Assembly (NCBI RefSeq): GCF_022605725.1
Contig: NC_065547.1
Coordinates: forward strand, 16,905,167-16,969,166
Source of the DNA: Anthonomus grandis grandis
Lineage: Eukaryota > Arthropoda > Insecta > Coleoptera > Curculionidae
Reading direction: 5' to 3'
DNA length: 64,000 nucleotides
The translations under genes and the position numbers were made by a program. The notes under the pieces were generated by a model. It made no database searches and was not told the DNA's origin. It worked only from the letters and a program-made list of their open reading frames with translations. The first letter of the stretch is position 1. The number at the start of each line of letters is the position of its first letter. This document shows, in pieces, positions 35,101 through 46,500 of the stretch.

Positions 35101-35658
35101 AATATTTAATGAGCAAGACTTGCAGAAGAAAACCCCATCATTGCAAATTTGTGTAGTGAATTGGTTTCCAAATTTGTTTTTTAGTACTTGTAGATCTATT
35201 TTTTTACATGAAGTGGGAAACCATAATCGCAAACAACAACTGCATACAATGGTGGGGCCTTCTCTTAATGCTAGTTCAAACTTGGTTGGGTGATTGGTTC
35301 TAGTAGGTTCTGGCTTCTTTTCAATTTTATCTATAGGTGATATTTTTTTAAAGGAATCATTAACTTTTTGTTTCTTTTGAGTGACAATTTTTGATGACAA
35401 TGCATCATTGTCATCAATAACCGTCAATGATTTTCGCTTATTAAACTGTGTTACAATTTCATTAAATTTTACCTTGCTGGTACTATCCTCTGGAACCATA
35501 TCTTTGGGCAACTTTTGTTGCAAATTTATAGGCTTACCAGGAATTTCTAAATTTTCCTTTTTGTCACCACTGTCTTTCTTTACCATCTTGCTGGACATAT
35601 ATTTTTCTTTATTCTGGAGTCTTGTTGTCTTAGCAGACTTCTTACTCATTTTTGGCAT
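29122..35658 (-). CDS. Helentron-type Rep/helicase polyprotein with EEP nuclease and USP-like domain (2178 aa)
   Basis: This is one intact frame of 2178 codons. In order it contains a basic N-terminus; a Cys-rich patch (C139, C141, C142, then CKSC near 178); a DUF6570-like region (ELKDLTILEERMVSARLPFM); a Helitron Rep domain with the HUH motif in PHVHGLLW (His 660 and 662) and two catalytic Tyr (Y843, Y847 in TYIVNYINKS); a Pif1-family helicase with Walker A GPAGTGKS (1170-1177), DEYSMVG (1261-1267) and Arg finger-type CSRAT (1583-1587); an EEP endonuclease with VETW (Glu 1672), GDFN (Asp 1777) and SHH (His 1838); and a C-terminal USP-like protease with Cys box SCYANSIVQ (Cys 1931) and His box GHYTSIVNY (His 2138) followed by WWKCDDNRI. 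Such proteins move DNA by rolling-circle transposition. An AG acceptor lies directly before the ATG, suggesting a spliced 5' leader. All key residues are present, so the copy may be active or young. Confidence 0.93.
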   Translation of the reverse strand: MPKMSKKSAKTTRLQNKEKYMSSKMVKKDSGDKKENLEIPGKPINLQQKLPKDMVPEDSTSKVKFNEIVTQFNKRKSLTVIDDNDALSSKIVTQKKQKVNDSFKKISPIDKIEKKPEPTRTNHPTKFELALREGPTIVCSCCLRLWFPTSCKKIDLQVLKNKFGNQFTTQICNDGVFFCKSCSLNIYKGQLPKFWSGNHNIVHPIPVELKDLTILEERMVSARLPFMQIRQVGYARQCYITGQIVNVPINIDTSTKLLPRNVEETQTIQVKLKRKMNYKNDYLLETIRPAVVLKAAKFLCQQPLYIQEGIKQSDDWEKNINGYLRSQVESSAQILNEGSKVVELDSKTVCSENFEELFDNAFFETMEVPLESKNDDKNIQKESSIEKNNLYNLEEFLDEEEEPLNPGGQETLLDKCNLENICFAPGEGKTPIHLMLDQFSDELSFPTLFCGHAKQFLTKFSYSDQTKIQLQHKDRRFARTDYLLYTFKKRQLIQLSSAIATCLRKKRNEDGKYTAGQVRQANFLDQLIRSDMGFHFLSRIAGSPAYWKHEKTKLLCMIRQFGIPTLFFTVSAAETAWPELIKVLAQVVDQKDVTLEEAASMPYLEKTRLIRTDPITCARYFDYRFKLLFKHMKSQNGPFKQNPIEHHYYRIEFQHRGSPHVHGLLWLSNAPKFQETPESFKECAEFANRYITCNSDLESVRDIIQFNTHHHSKSCQKEVRGHKVCRYGIPFLPMDKSVILTPIKIDKTKEADLRKAMSEKFLMIMRRLKDKPDLSFENFLADLGMSKDEYLNVIQHNIFKTTLFLERLPKDGFINNFNAEMFSMMKSNMDIQLVFEPYGCCTYIVNYINKSQRGVSDILMKTMEEIKKGNLDVKGKLKSLAAAFLNASEVSAQEAAYSVLQLPMHDTCTSYVYIHTNPIRERTKMLKPLAQLKEMDNDDPNIYCDGLIEHYEQRPDEMENICLAEFAAYYDFFKKQAETKANGLPLKDGSGVLVKRGHAKILAYRCYGLQQDPLNYYREQIMLYIPWRNEVDEVENDNIDQQTIYKDRYQEIVANRQKFNVLDEQVIDEALKLAEDRSNQLDDGGFGGEIDDEFMPYGLDNPIYDPFNHIIDKKDDEAPVKHIAFPTPHQISDSEYEALISKLNHKQYQFLNVVQDSLIEGETFYCTLSGPAGTGKSHLITAITQSLLRHFNSIPGNNPESLKVLLCAPTGKAAFNIGGITLHAALSLPVSQYGEELIPLHHDTVNTIYCNLCDLKLIIVDEYSMVGARLFDHINSRLQQIFKSDAIFGNISIILCGDNRQLPPVRDMYIFCPVKTNPYKELCGTYLWDHFKYFELSEIMRQSEDKSFAVALNNMAFGKMTDEDVQLIKSREVDSIDQIPEDTMHLFCTNAEVDAFNEMKLSTFKTERAVSQARDVIKGSCSERLKNLFLEHAKSLKKGESFGLMLNLILQVDAKYMISMNVDTSDGIVNGATGILRQIDYDRNKIPFRVWMEFFDSKSGQECRKRNESLKKSMGVLYTWTPIEKAARAIKVQKGSNVHVERLQFPLVISEGITIHKSQGATYKQVAVHVGNRMTRTSTYVACSRATKLSGLYIIGNFKAPKPVTEKDAAYKELVNMQENKLITSRYDTQYLNDSNVKYLIAYQNVQSLPKNFNFIKNNPIFKDAHFLIFVETWLLKKKQNLKINDFEVFANLNNDQTVSKPFGIICFKKKNVSAKIKSVKKYTKDFCGIVFQAITFYLNEIYVIAVYIPPKLSIAHAKFCLEEIIDQQSDILIIGDFNQDIINQNENGLKNCLISKGLSCKLSVGESTTKSKTQIDWLFSNFNNLSYNIYNTVYSHHKSLVVSIYDKGFIPKQVKNVDKNKQSTKGSTELKFNTKQMQILPTQNSLGISTYQSVEDNNDNMVVDISSDDENNPNLFTKPPALLNTDMVSCYANSIVQSFLCLPEFRLSISKRNTALNSILNDIMLTKINSTLKVRQLVSGRNGENFAVNQQMDAQSFCQSLIRRLDADDFSVFIKANGHELLNCQNCNINMNENEQLIYTHFLYFPENCGNLIDFNSMLMLKDSDRLCPYCNNNLKTRSVVICHKYLVVCLQRIGPQGNKINTKFYNFASESVILDDQIFRVKSVVKHHGNTIGSGHYTSIVNYNDQWWKCDDNRITRMSGFDNTLEDVYLLLLEKC

Positions 35659-36825
35659 CTAAAAATCCATTGAACATACTTTAATCATTAGCCTAGCTTT
35701 ATTTTTGTAATTAATTAATTTGAAATCTATATCAACCTGATGTTCTATAAGAATTCAAAGACCTTCTCTGATTTATGATTTTAGGTTTTATTAAGAATTG
35801 AATTATTTTATTTTATTTAAAATTAAGAATTAAGAATTGATATATAAATATGTATAGAACTTACAATATATAGAACAATACGATAAACTGGATGAATGAA
35901 ATAAAGTATCTAGGCTTTATAATTAATATTGAAAAATTAAGTATCTTTCAATAAGATATAAAAGATTGTAAAAGTTTTTTTTGTCAAGAATTTTCCAAAT
36001 TCTTTAGCTTTTTGCAAGGTTGACAATATTTAAAACAATTCTCCAGCTTCATTCTGAATATTGCTCTACCTTTTATATTTAGCCTACAATTACATAATTA
36101 GTAAGAAGAGGAGGAATTCATTTGTGTCTTCCTCAAAGTTAAATTTATTTCCATCTTGTAAAAACGAACAAAACCTCAATAATGGTCTCATAATTTTATT
36201 TTAGTTATTAAAATAGTCATTTTAATGCAGTGTGTTGATCTTTGCGATTTTATAATTTACAAATTAGTATTTCCTATTATTAATAGTTTTTTTTACAGTA
36301 AGATACACACATATGAGTAATAAAAGCATTTTTTAAAGATGTCAATAGTTACCCAGGAATAATTTAAAAATTAACTTCCATTACGTAAATTAGCATAATT
36401 GTCATGAAGAATACTTTATATTATAAGATTAGACTCACAATAAACTATTGTAATTATTGTAAATAACTGCAAGTAGATTGACAACAATTAGTTTTAATTG
36501 TTGCTTTAGGAATAACTTTTAAAGTTACCATAAATACTTTTAAAACACCACTAGACAAAAAAAAATTGTATGTAACAATGTTTCTAGTTTTGTTTTATAC
36601 ATTAAATTTCTTTACATTTTATATAATTAAAAATTAATTTACACCTTCGAGTATACATGTTATAAAATACCTTTAATTTAGATCCTTTAAAGCCCTAAGT
36701 AGTCTAACCTATATAACCTATAGCATGCACATCTTTTACATCTGTAATCATATATTTAGGATAATGGATTTTAAAGCTGTTTAAAATTTATAATATTGAT
36801 AATATATAATTTGGATAAAACTTAC
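35659..36825 (-). other. putative leader intron of the Helentron gene
   Basis: The minus-strand acceptor TTTTTAG (ending at 35659) touches the ATG. The nearest good donor upstream is CAAAG|GTAAGT at 36825. The interval is AT-rich and has no coding potential. A splice from the farther donor at 37652 would give a longer, 1994-nt intron. Confidence 0.4.
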
Positions 36826-37140
36826 CTTTGTTTTTGTAGATTGGAACTATGGAAGACAAATACTATAGGATGCAATGAGTAAAATTTTTCCAAAAACCTT
36901 GCTTGGTTTGTCAATGGAGCACAGCACTTTTAGATCTAATCAGTTTAATAAGTGTTGGGTGCTTGAAAATCTAGAAATGAAAGAATATAAACGTCTAACT
37001 AAAAACTGTTGATATATATTCTAATATTCCTCAAAATTAGCACAAAGGACACATTAAGAAATTCCAAAGGAACTTCAACTACTCTTATGATGCAAAAACG
37101 GAATATAAAATGAATGTTTAAATTGTCTTTTTTACCTATC
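36826..37140 (-). promoter_or_regulatory. leader/promoter copy 1 with splice donor (Helentron 5' region)
   Basis: It is similar along its length to 37653-37960. Both copies share ATTCCTCAAAAT-AGCACAAA, AAAATGAATGTTTA, and CTACAAAA-CAAAG followed by the donor GTAAGTTTT. It probably holds a transcription start and a 5' non-coding exon, but no TATA box or initiator could be assigned with confidence. Confidence 0.4.
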
Positions 37141-37652
37141 CATATTTATAATATAAATGGATATTAAAATTACTGTGTGGTCATTAAGCAATTCACCTGC
37201 CCAACGATTTTCAGATTTTTTTTGATTGTTTAGCAAGCTTACCTTAAATCGATTACATTAAAAGAAAAAAATCCTTGAATGAACCAGTTTTTAAGAAAAA
37301 AACGATAATTTACGTTGTATTCGACCATATACAAATTTGTTATGCTTATATTTACTTATGAACACAATAATATTAGAAATATACTATGGTATTATCATGG
37401 GCTAACGACTTTTCTATTGATCTAAAATATTTTTATTTTGTCCCTCCATTAAGTAAATAAAAATATAACAATATGAAAATAAGACTTTTTGTTAACCACA
37501 TTGTCTTGTTTACTTTTAGAACGTTGACGTTTATAGTGTCAAATATCAAATTATTAACATATCCTGTTCCGAAAAATTGAACAAAATCTTCCACATTGAC
37601 AGATAATATAACTTATGACAGATAATATACTTAAATTAATATAAAAACTTAC

Positions 37653-37960
37653 CTTTGATTTTGTAGAATAAAACTAACTGGGCGAAATAAAATCTAAAAC
37701 ATTCAATGAGCCAAATTTGTCAAAAAACTGCTTGTTTGAGGACTTTAAAGGAAGCAATCGCCAGCACAATAAAACTCAACTGCTTACGCCTCCAAATCAC
37801 TTACCTAAAAATGACAAACGAACAAACTTATAACTAAAACCGATTAATATAACTTCGAAATAATTAATATTCCTCAAAATAAGCACAAAATAAACCTTAA
37901 AAATTTCCCGAAAGAAATTTTATAACGCTTATAATGCACAAAGGAATCTAAAATGAATGT
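37653..37960 (-). promoter_or_regulatory. leader/promoter copy 2 with splice donor (Helentron 5' region)
   Basis: The donor lies 827 bp upstream of the donor of copy 1. The copies have diverged but keep the donor, so they could act as alternative first exons feeding one acceptor at 35659. Confidence 0.4.
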
Positions 37961-38002
37961 TTATTTACGCTGGTTACCCCGGATACCGCTCCATATACGT
38001 TT

Positions 38003-38600
38003 ATTTGTCAAAAGCACGGTTAACTTTGTCCTTGTAGTTTTAAGGTGCTTCTATGTAGCGATGATTTAATGGAGCAATTCGCAACGGCGACATTTAAGCG
38101 TAGTCGTCACTGCCGAACTTTTTTTTTGCTAGGTTTGGGTTATATTCATTGTAGGATTTTACGAATAGGTTTCTGGGTTTTTGTATATAATATTAATGTT
38201 ATAATATTTAATATTATTATTGTAATATTTAATATTAATATTATAATATTAGTTGATGTTAACAATTTTTGCTTTCAATGGTGTTTGAGATTCGTGGTGA
38301 CCATCAACGTAAACTTGTCAAACGCAATATTTTTATAGAAGCATTTTTTTAAATTTAGATTTCCTTTATCAAGTCTAATTTGTTTTTTATTTATAATTTA
38401 AGCGACATAGGGAATGTTAGTGAAGAAAATGCTTTTCTTATAAAAAAGTTAAAATACAAAATGTTAGTAATTATTCAAGAGCTACTAAACAACGTTAATG
38501 GTCAGGGATCATGACTATACATTTAATTGAAAAAAACCATAAGTGTTTGACTAAAAACATTTATTGCTAATAAAGAAGTTTTGTAAATATAAAGCCTAAA
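38003..38600. other. flank between Helentron region and satellite array 2
   Basis: A CpG-containing patch (GCAACGGCGACATTTAAGCG at about 38081-38100) is followed by a low-complexity TAATATT stretch (38186-38256) and unremarkable AT-rich DNA. The Helentron left end may lie here, but its boundary was not identified. Confidence 0.35.
38186..38256. repeat. low-complexity TAATATT tract
   Basis: This is an irregular repeat of AATATTA/TAATATT words, largely self-complementary. Confidence 0.7.
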
Positions 38601-38619
38601 AACCTTTTTTCAAAACAAT

Positions 38620-41600
38620 TTATTAGTTGTATCCTAAATAAACCATAAATACCAAATAAACCAACAAAACAAAATTTTTTTAATCCAAAATCGAAGGGGG
38701 TCTATACCCGCGAAAAATTTTGAAAAATTGGTTTTAATTTTTTTTTAATTAATAATAAGTACTATTTAAAAAGCAATAAAAAAGCTTTATGACATCATTG
38801 TTCATAATTTATAGAAATGCCATAATATTCAGAGAGAAGTTCTTATGAGGGTTTATGTATTAGAATAGAACAAACGGGTTTTTACGTCGATTTTTTTATT
38901 GTACTTTTTTTTGAAAAGCAGTTATAATAAAATTAAAACAGGTTTAACAGAATAAGGAATAAAAGATGCCATCGACAAATTGAATCAAAGCCTTAGAATC
39001 CGATATATTAGTAAAAGTATGAAAAAAACAAAAAAAAAAACTATTTTTTTCCCACTGTACTATTTTTTTTTCCAAAATTGGTTACAGGCAAATTTTAATG
39101 TGAACCTTAAACTGAAAATCCTGAGGGATAAAAGCCCAAGGAAAAAAAAATTTTTTTTGCTCCAAAATCGAAAGGGGTATATCCACAAAAAAAATTGGAA
39201 AAAACGGTTTTTATTTGTTTTTAAATAAACTATAAGACTAACAACATTTTGTCTTTTATAAAAGTTATGAGGAATATTCCGAGGTATTCGTACGTTAAAA
39301 CGAATCGGTTTTAGCTATCATAAAATCGGAGAAAATAAAGAAAAACCATGAAACATAAATATCGAATTATCAAGGGTCCTATGGAAAAATTTTAATTTTT
39401 TATTTGTCTATCCTGTACTACTTTTAAGTACCTTTAAAAAAGGTTATTATGGATTTGACTCTAAAATAAATGGAAAACCTATTTCTTTGTATTTTTCGAT
39501 TTTGAAGCAAAACCCGGGCTCAAAATGAGCATTTTTTCAAAATATGCTCTGATTTTAAAATTTTTTTCTTCTGTTTAAAAACCATTCAAAAACTAGTAAA
39601 AAAGCCTAATAACAAAAATTTCCACGAGTTATACGAGTTCCACAATATAAAGTAACCGAAATACGAGTGCCACAATTGTAATAAAATATAAAAAGAATTA
39701 ACAGGTGGAGAATAAGGAATAATAGAAACCAATAACGAATTGAATCGAAGCTATAGAAGTCGAGATATTAGTAAAAATGTGAAAAAAAATAAAAGAAAAC
39801 TCGTTTTTTCCCACGGTAGCATTTTTTTTCCAAAATTGGTTACAGCCAAATTTCAATATGAACCTTAAACTCAAAATCCTAAGGGATAAAAGCCCAAGGA
39901 AAAAAAAATTTTTTTTGCTCCAAAATCGAAAGGGGTATAGCCATGAAAAATTTCGAAAAAATGCTTTTTATTTATTTTTTAATAAACTATAACTCTGACA
40001 ACTTTTTGTCTTAAACAAAAGTTCTAGGGAATGTTACGAGGTATTCGAATGTTAAAACGAATTGATTATAGCTATCGCAGAATCGGAGAAAATTGTAAAA
40101 AACTATTAAACATAAATATCGAATTATCAAGAGCCCTATGGAAAAATTTCAATTTTTTATTTTTCTATCCTGTACTACTTCAGAGTATCTTTAAAAAAGA
40201 TTATTACCAATTTGACCCTAAAATGAACGGAAAACCTATTTCTTTGCATTTTTCGATTTTCAAACAAAATCCGGGGTCAAAATGACAATTTTTTCAAAAT
40301 ATGCTCCGAATTCAAAATTTCTTTTTTCTGGTTAAAGACCATTCAAAAACTAGTAAAAAAGCCTTATAACAAAAATTTCCACAATTTATACAAGTGCCAC
40401 AATATAAAGGTAAAATTAGGTCCCATAAGAGTCTATGTATTTACGTCGATTTTTAAAATTTTTCAGTTTTATTTCGAAAGGCAATTGTAATAAAATATAA
40501 AAAGAATTAACAGGAGGAGAATAAAGAATAAAAGAAACCATCAACAAATTGAATCGAAGCTATAGAAGTCGAGATATTAGTAAAAATTTAAAAAAAGATA
40601 AAAGAAAACTCGTTTTTTCCCACGGTAGAATTTTTTTTCTTAAAATGATAACCGACAAATTATAATGTAAGCCCTAAGTTTCAATTTCCATAAATTCCAG
40701 TAAAAAAAAACCGAAGAAAAATTTTTTTTTTTTTGCTCCAAAATCAAAAGGGGTATAGCCATAAAAAATTGCGAAAAAATGGTTTTTATTTTTTTCTTAA
40801 TAAACTATAACTCTGACAACTTTTTGTCTTAAACAAAAGTTTTCGGGAATATTACGAGGTATCCGAATGTTAAAACGAATTGATTCTAGCTATCACAGAA
40901 TCAAAGAAAATTGTAAAAAACTATTAATCATAAATATCGAAATATCAAGAGCCCTATGGAAAAACTTTAATTTTTTATTATTCTATGTTGTACTACTTCA
41001 GGATACCTTTCATAAAGGTTATTATCGATTTGACTCTAAAATGAACAGAAAACCTATTTATTTTCATTTATCGATTTTCGAACAAAATCCGGCCCAAAAT
41101 GAAAATTTTTCAAAACATGCTCCAAATTCAAAATTTATTTTTTCTGGCTAAAGACCATTCAAAAAGAAATGAAAAAGCTTTATGACAAAATTTTTCAAAA
41201 TCTATAATAATGCTACAATATTATGAAAGAAGATAAGTTCCCTTTAAAGCCTATGTATTCGAACCGATGATTTTTTAATTTTTTTTTTAAAGGCAAATTT
41301 AAGAAATAATTTAACTAATTAAGATAAAAGGAATAGGGTCATATACAATGTATTATCTACAAATATATACATATCATCTTATAGCAAATTTCAATCAAAT
41401 GGGAAATTTTGATAGTCACGTGACCCTAGAACTTAATATTTTAAAATTTTGTAAAAAATCAACAATTGCATCCTAAATAAACTCCAAATTCCAAATTTGA
41501 ACCCAATTGAATCAATAGCAAAAAAGTTATGGAAGTCACGTGACTTTAAAATTCAATTTGTCAATTATCTGTCAAAATTTATTAATTGTATCCTAAATAA

Positions 41601-43538
41601 AGCATAAATACCAAATTTGAATCCAATCGGACTCATAGCAAAAAAGTTACAATAGTCACGTGACCCGGAAGTGAAATGTCAAATATCTATGAAAAATTAA
41701 TAATTGCATCCTAAATAAAGCCCAAATACCAAATTTGAACCCAATCAGACCAATAGCAAAAAAGTTACAATAGTCACGTGACCTGGAAGTCAAATGTCAA
41801 ATATCTGTGAAAAATTAATAATTGCATCCTAAATAAACCCCAAATACCAAATTTCAATCAAATCGGACAAATAGGAAGAAAGTTTTGATAATCACGTGAC
41901 CTTAAAACATAGTCATGTCAAATATCTGTAAAAATTTATTAATCTTATCCGAAATAGGTACTAGGTACCAAATTTCAACCAAATCGCACCAATACCAAAA
42001 AAGTTATGATACTCGACTAACCTTAAAAATCAATAATTTCAAAAAAATTTTATTTATATCCCAAAAGCAATGTTTAAGAATTGTTAACATTTATTAATAA
42101 TAAACTAAATAGTAAAAACTCACCTAATATCTAAATTCTTATTTTAAATTAAGTAGATCATTACGACTGACCCGTGTATATATTCGAATAATTTTAATAA
42201 AATAATCGGGCAAATTTCATTTCGTCTCACCCCGGTATAAAGACACTGACATTTCAAAAAAACGGCATTTTTCGAAGACGTCAAAATGTTTGCCGAATTT
42301 TCCTGGCCGCAATACACAATTTCCCCAATTGATATGCACAGATTCGGAAAGCCCATTCATTTTCTGATTCGGTGCTTCCTTTCCCTGATCGTTTCCGGTT
42401 CATTTTCATTCATAATTTTACAAAAAACCCAACCAAGTCCCGGCCACCTGTCACGAGCAAAAAATTTGTATCCACCATGCGTCAAAGTATTGTTCCCACC
42501 AGCCATTTCATCAGAGTTTAGGTTGACACCTCCAATTACCTGCAAAAACGCAAAAAAATGGACTTTTTTCATAAAATCGCATTTTTCGGGTACTTGTACT
42601 ATCGCTGGAACCTTGAAATTTTAGTATGTATTGTAAAACAAAATTTCGGATCCGTTAGATGTTGTTTGATCTTTTCACCATGTACAGGGACGTGACAAAT
42701 GAATTAAACGCGAAAATTCAAATTGCTCAGAACCTATTAAAGTTGGAAGATTGTAATTTTACACAAATAATGGGGTTATTAAAGTATTTAATCCCTGAGA
42801 ATATAAATGGTCCAGGTGCTACCACTGAAAAGTTATTAAATAAAAAGTGATTTTCAGGTCGGACCTTGATGGGTAAAGTTCATTATTGCTCGCCCTGTAT
42901 GGTTCCCAAAAATTTCGGTTATATGGCATATGAAAGGTAAAAGATGAAGTTATTTTTTGAAAAAAAAAAAATTCCCAAAATAAGTATCGTTTGGCAGAAA
43001 ATTCCAAAAAACTGAAAATGCCAGAACTCGTAAAATAAATTTTTTACAAAAAAAAGCTCCAAGTATGTTAAATTTCTTATAAAACGAAGTCTTTTCGCCG
43101 AAACACTTTTTTTATAAAAATTTTTTTTTAGCCTCTGGAGAAGTTTGAATTTTTTTTTTAGTCACTTTTGTTCGCTTATAACAACTCACCCTGTATACCG
43201 ATCGGGCCCAAAAAGTATACAGACATGAATTACTATAAAGTCTTTTATGCCTAAAAATTTCAATTTTTTTGACAGCGTTAAAATTGAGATCTCGTGCAAA
43301 AATGAATTTTGACCCATTTTTTTACGAATTTTTGACTTTGAGACAGTACCGCTCCGCTTGGTGGTACCGGAAAAAAAAATTGTTTACGGATCCATCATTC
43401 TCAATGTATTGAGAGACCCTATGCCAAATTTCATCGTTTCGCTAACCATACAGCCAAAGATATGAATTTTTATTTCCAAAAAAACACGATTTTTCGGACC
43501 CGGGCCCGCGTGCATAATATAGTCGCAGACGCTCCTAT
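38620..43538. repeat. satellite array 2 edge unit: three B copies, C, D, cassette gamma
   Basis: The first 1 kb is clearly more diverged than the interior, as expected at an array edge. B-type sequence is present about three times (about 38817-39650, 39660-40430 and 40430-41270); the middle copy lacks its usual start, joining at GAGTGCCACAATTGTAATAA. C palindromes are at 41415, 41535, 41655 and 41773, with ATCACGTGAC at 41891. Core frames are 42286-42624 and 42659-42850. The tail cassette is gamma (about 43222-43315). Confidence 0.88.
43222..43315. repeat. tail cassette gamma (example in edge unit)
   Basis: It has the same flanks as alpha and beta. The interior has ACATGAATTACTATAAAGTC and TTTTTTTGACAGCGTTAAAA. 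It also occurs in units 7 and 9. It usually follows CGATCGGGCCC, where most alpha and beta units have CGATCTGGCCC. Confidence 0.8.
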
Positions 43539-46500
43539 ATAACAAGTATAGTCGCTTCGCTCCTATACTTTTGGTCCGTGGGGACCAGTTTGGAACCTTT
43601 AGGTCTTGTCAGTGATGGGCCTTAGAGGATTTCTTAAAAAAAATCGCAAATTATCAGGTGTACTTAGGTGAGGCTAACGTTTATCTGCCAAGGAAAGAGA
43701 GGACCAGTTGTTGGGGTATCATGCTTCAAAGAACCATAATTTGTTATATAGTCGCGTTGTGTGTCAATATACTGTCTTATATTTCAAATATCTGTGAAAG
43801 TATATTAATTGTATTCTAAATAAACCATAAATACCAAATTCAGAGAGAAGTTCCCATAAGGGTCTATTTCTTGAAATAGAACAAACGGGATTTTACGTCG
43901 ATTTGTTTTAATTTTTCTTTTTATTTTCAACAATAATAGTCATAAAATATCAAAAGAATTGAGAGGAGGAGAATAAGAAATAAAAGAAACCATCAATGAA
44001 TTGAATCGAAGCTATAGAAGCCGAGATATTAGTAAAAATGTGGGAAAAAACAAAATAAAACTGGTTTTTCCCCACGGTAGCATTTTTTTTCTTAAAATGA
44101 TAACTGACAAATTATAAGGTAAGCCCTAAGTTGGCAATTTCCAGTAAAAAAAACCCAAGAAAAAAAAAATTTTTTTTGCTCCAAAATCGAAAGGGGTATA
44201 GCCATGAAAAATTGCGAAAAAATGGTTTTTATTTTTTTCTAAATAAACTATAACTCTGACAACTTTTTGCCTTAAACAAAAGTTTTCGGGAATATTACGA
44301 GGTATCCGAATGTTAAAACGAATTGATTCTAGCTATCACAGAATCGGAGAAAATTGTAAAAAACTATTAAACATAAATATCGAAATATCAAGAGCCCTAT
44401 GGAAAAATTTCAATTTTTTATTTTTCTATCTTGTACTACTTCAGGATACCTTTCAAAAAGGTTATTATCGATTTGACTCTAAAATGAACAGAAAACCTAT
44501 TTATTTGCATTTATCGATTTTCAAACAAAATCCGGCCCAAAATGAAAATTTTTCAAAACATGCTCCAAATTCAAAATTTCTTTTTTCTGGCTAAAGACCA
44601 TTCAAAAAGTAATGAAAAAGCTTAATGACAAAAATTTTCAAAATCTATAATAATGCTAAAATATTATGAAAGAAGATAAGTTTCCTTTAAAGCATACTGA
44701 ACCGATGATTTTTTAATTTTTTTTTCAAAGGCAAATCTAAGAAACAATTTAACTAATTAAGATAAAAGCAATAGGGTAATACAAAATATTATCTATAAAT
44801 ATATACATATAATCTAATAGGAAATTTCAATCAAATCGAGCGAATACGAAAGAAATTTTGATAGTCACGTGACTTAAAAACACAATATTTTAAAAATTTG
44901 TAAAAATTCAATAATGGCATCGTAATAAAACTCTAAATACCAAATTTCAACCCAATCGGATCAATAGCAAAAAAGTTATGGAAGTCACGTGACTTTAAAA
45001 TTCAATATGTCAAATTTCTGGCAAAATTTATCAATTGCATCCTAAATAAAGCCTAAATACTAAATTTCAACCCAATCGGATCAATAGCAAAAGAATTATG
45101 AAAGTCACGTGACTTTAAAATATAATTTGTCAATTATCTGTTAAAATTTGTTAATTGTATCCTAAATAAAGCTTAAATACCAAATTTGAACCCAATCGGA
45201 CTCATAGTAAAAAAGTTACAATAGTCACGTGACCCGGAAGTCAAATGTCAAATATCTTTCAAAAATTAATAATTGCATTCTAAATAAAGCCCAAATACCA
45301 AATTTAAACCCAATCAGACCAATAGCAAAAAAGTTACAATAGTCACGTGACCTGGAAGTCAAATGTCAAATATCTGTGAAAAATTCATAATTGCATCCTA
45401 AATAAACCCCAAATACCAAATTTCAATCAAATCGGACAAATAGGAATAAAGTTAAGGTAGTCACGTGACCTTAAAACATAGTCATGTCAAATATCTGTAA
45501 AAATTTATTAATCTTATCCGAAATAGGTACTAGGTACCAAATTTCAACCAAATCGCACCAATACCAAAAAAGTTATGATACTCGACTAACCTTAAAAATC
45601 AATAATTTCAAAAAATTTTTATTTATAACCCAAAAGCAATGTTTAAGAATTGTTAACATTTATTAATAATAAACGAAATAGTAAAAACTCACCTAATATC
45701 TAAATTTTTATTTTAAATTAAATAGATCATTACGACTGACCCGTGTATATATTCGAATAATTTTAATAAAATAATCGGGCAAATTTCATTTCGTCTCACC
45801 CCGGTATAAAACCACTGACTTTTCAAAAAAACGGCATTTTTCGAAGACGTCAAAATGTTTGCCGAATTTTCCTGGCCGCAATACACAATTTCCCCAAATG
45901 ATATGCACAGATTCGGAAAGCCCATTCATTTTCTGATTCGGTGCTTCCTTTCCCTGATAGTTTCCGGTTCATTTTCATTCATAATTTTACAAAAAACCCA
46001 ACCAAGTCCCGGCCACCTGTCACGAGCAAAAAATTTGAATCCACCATGCGTCAAAGTATTGTTCCCACTAGCCATTTCATCAGAGTTTAGGTTGACACCT
46101 CCAATTACCTGCAAAAACGCAAAAAAATGGACTTTTTTCATAAAATCGCATTTTTCGGGTACTTGTACTATCGCTGGAACCCTGAAATTTTAGTATGTGT
46201 TGTAAAACAAAATTTCGGATCCTTTAGATGTTGTTTGATCTTTTCACCATGTACAGGGACGCCGCAAATGAATTAAACGCGAAAATTCGAATTGCTCAGA
46301 ACCTATTAAAGTTGGAAGATTGTAATTTTACACAAATACTGGGGTTATTAAAGTATTTAATGCCTGAGAATATAAATTGTCCAGGTGCAACCACTAAAAA
46401 GTTATTAAATAAAATGTGATTTTCGGGTCGGACCTTCATGGGTAAAGTTCATTATTGCTCGCCCTGTATGGCTTACGAAAATTTCGGTTTTATGGCATAT

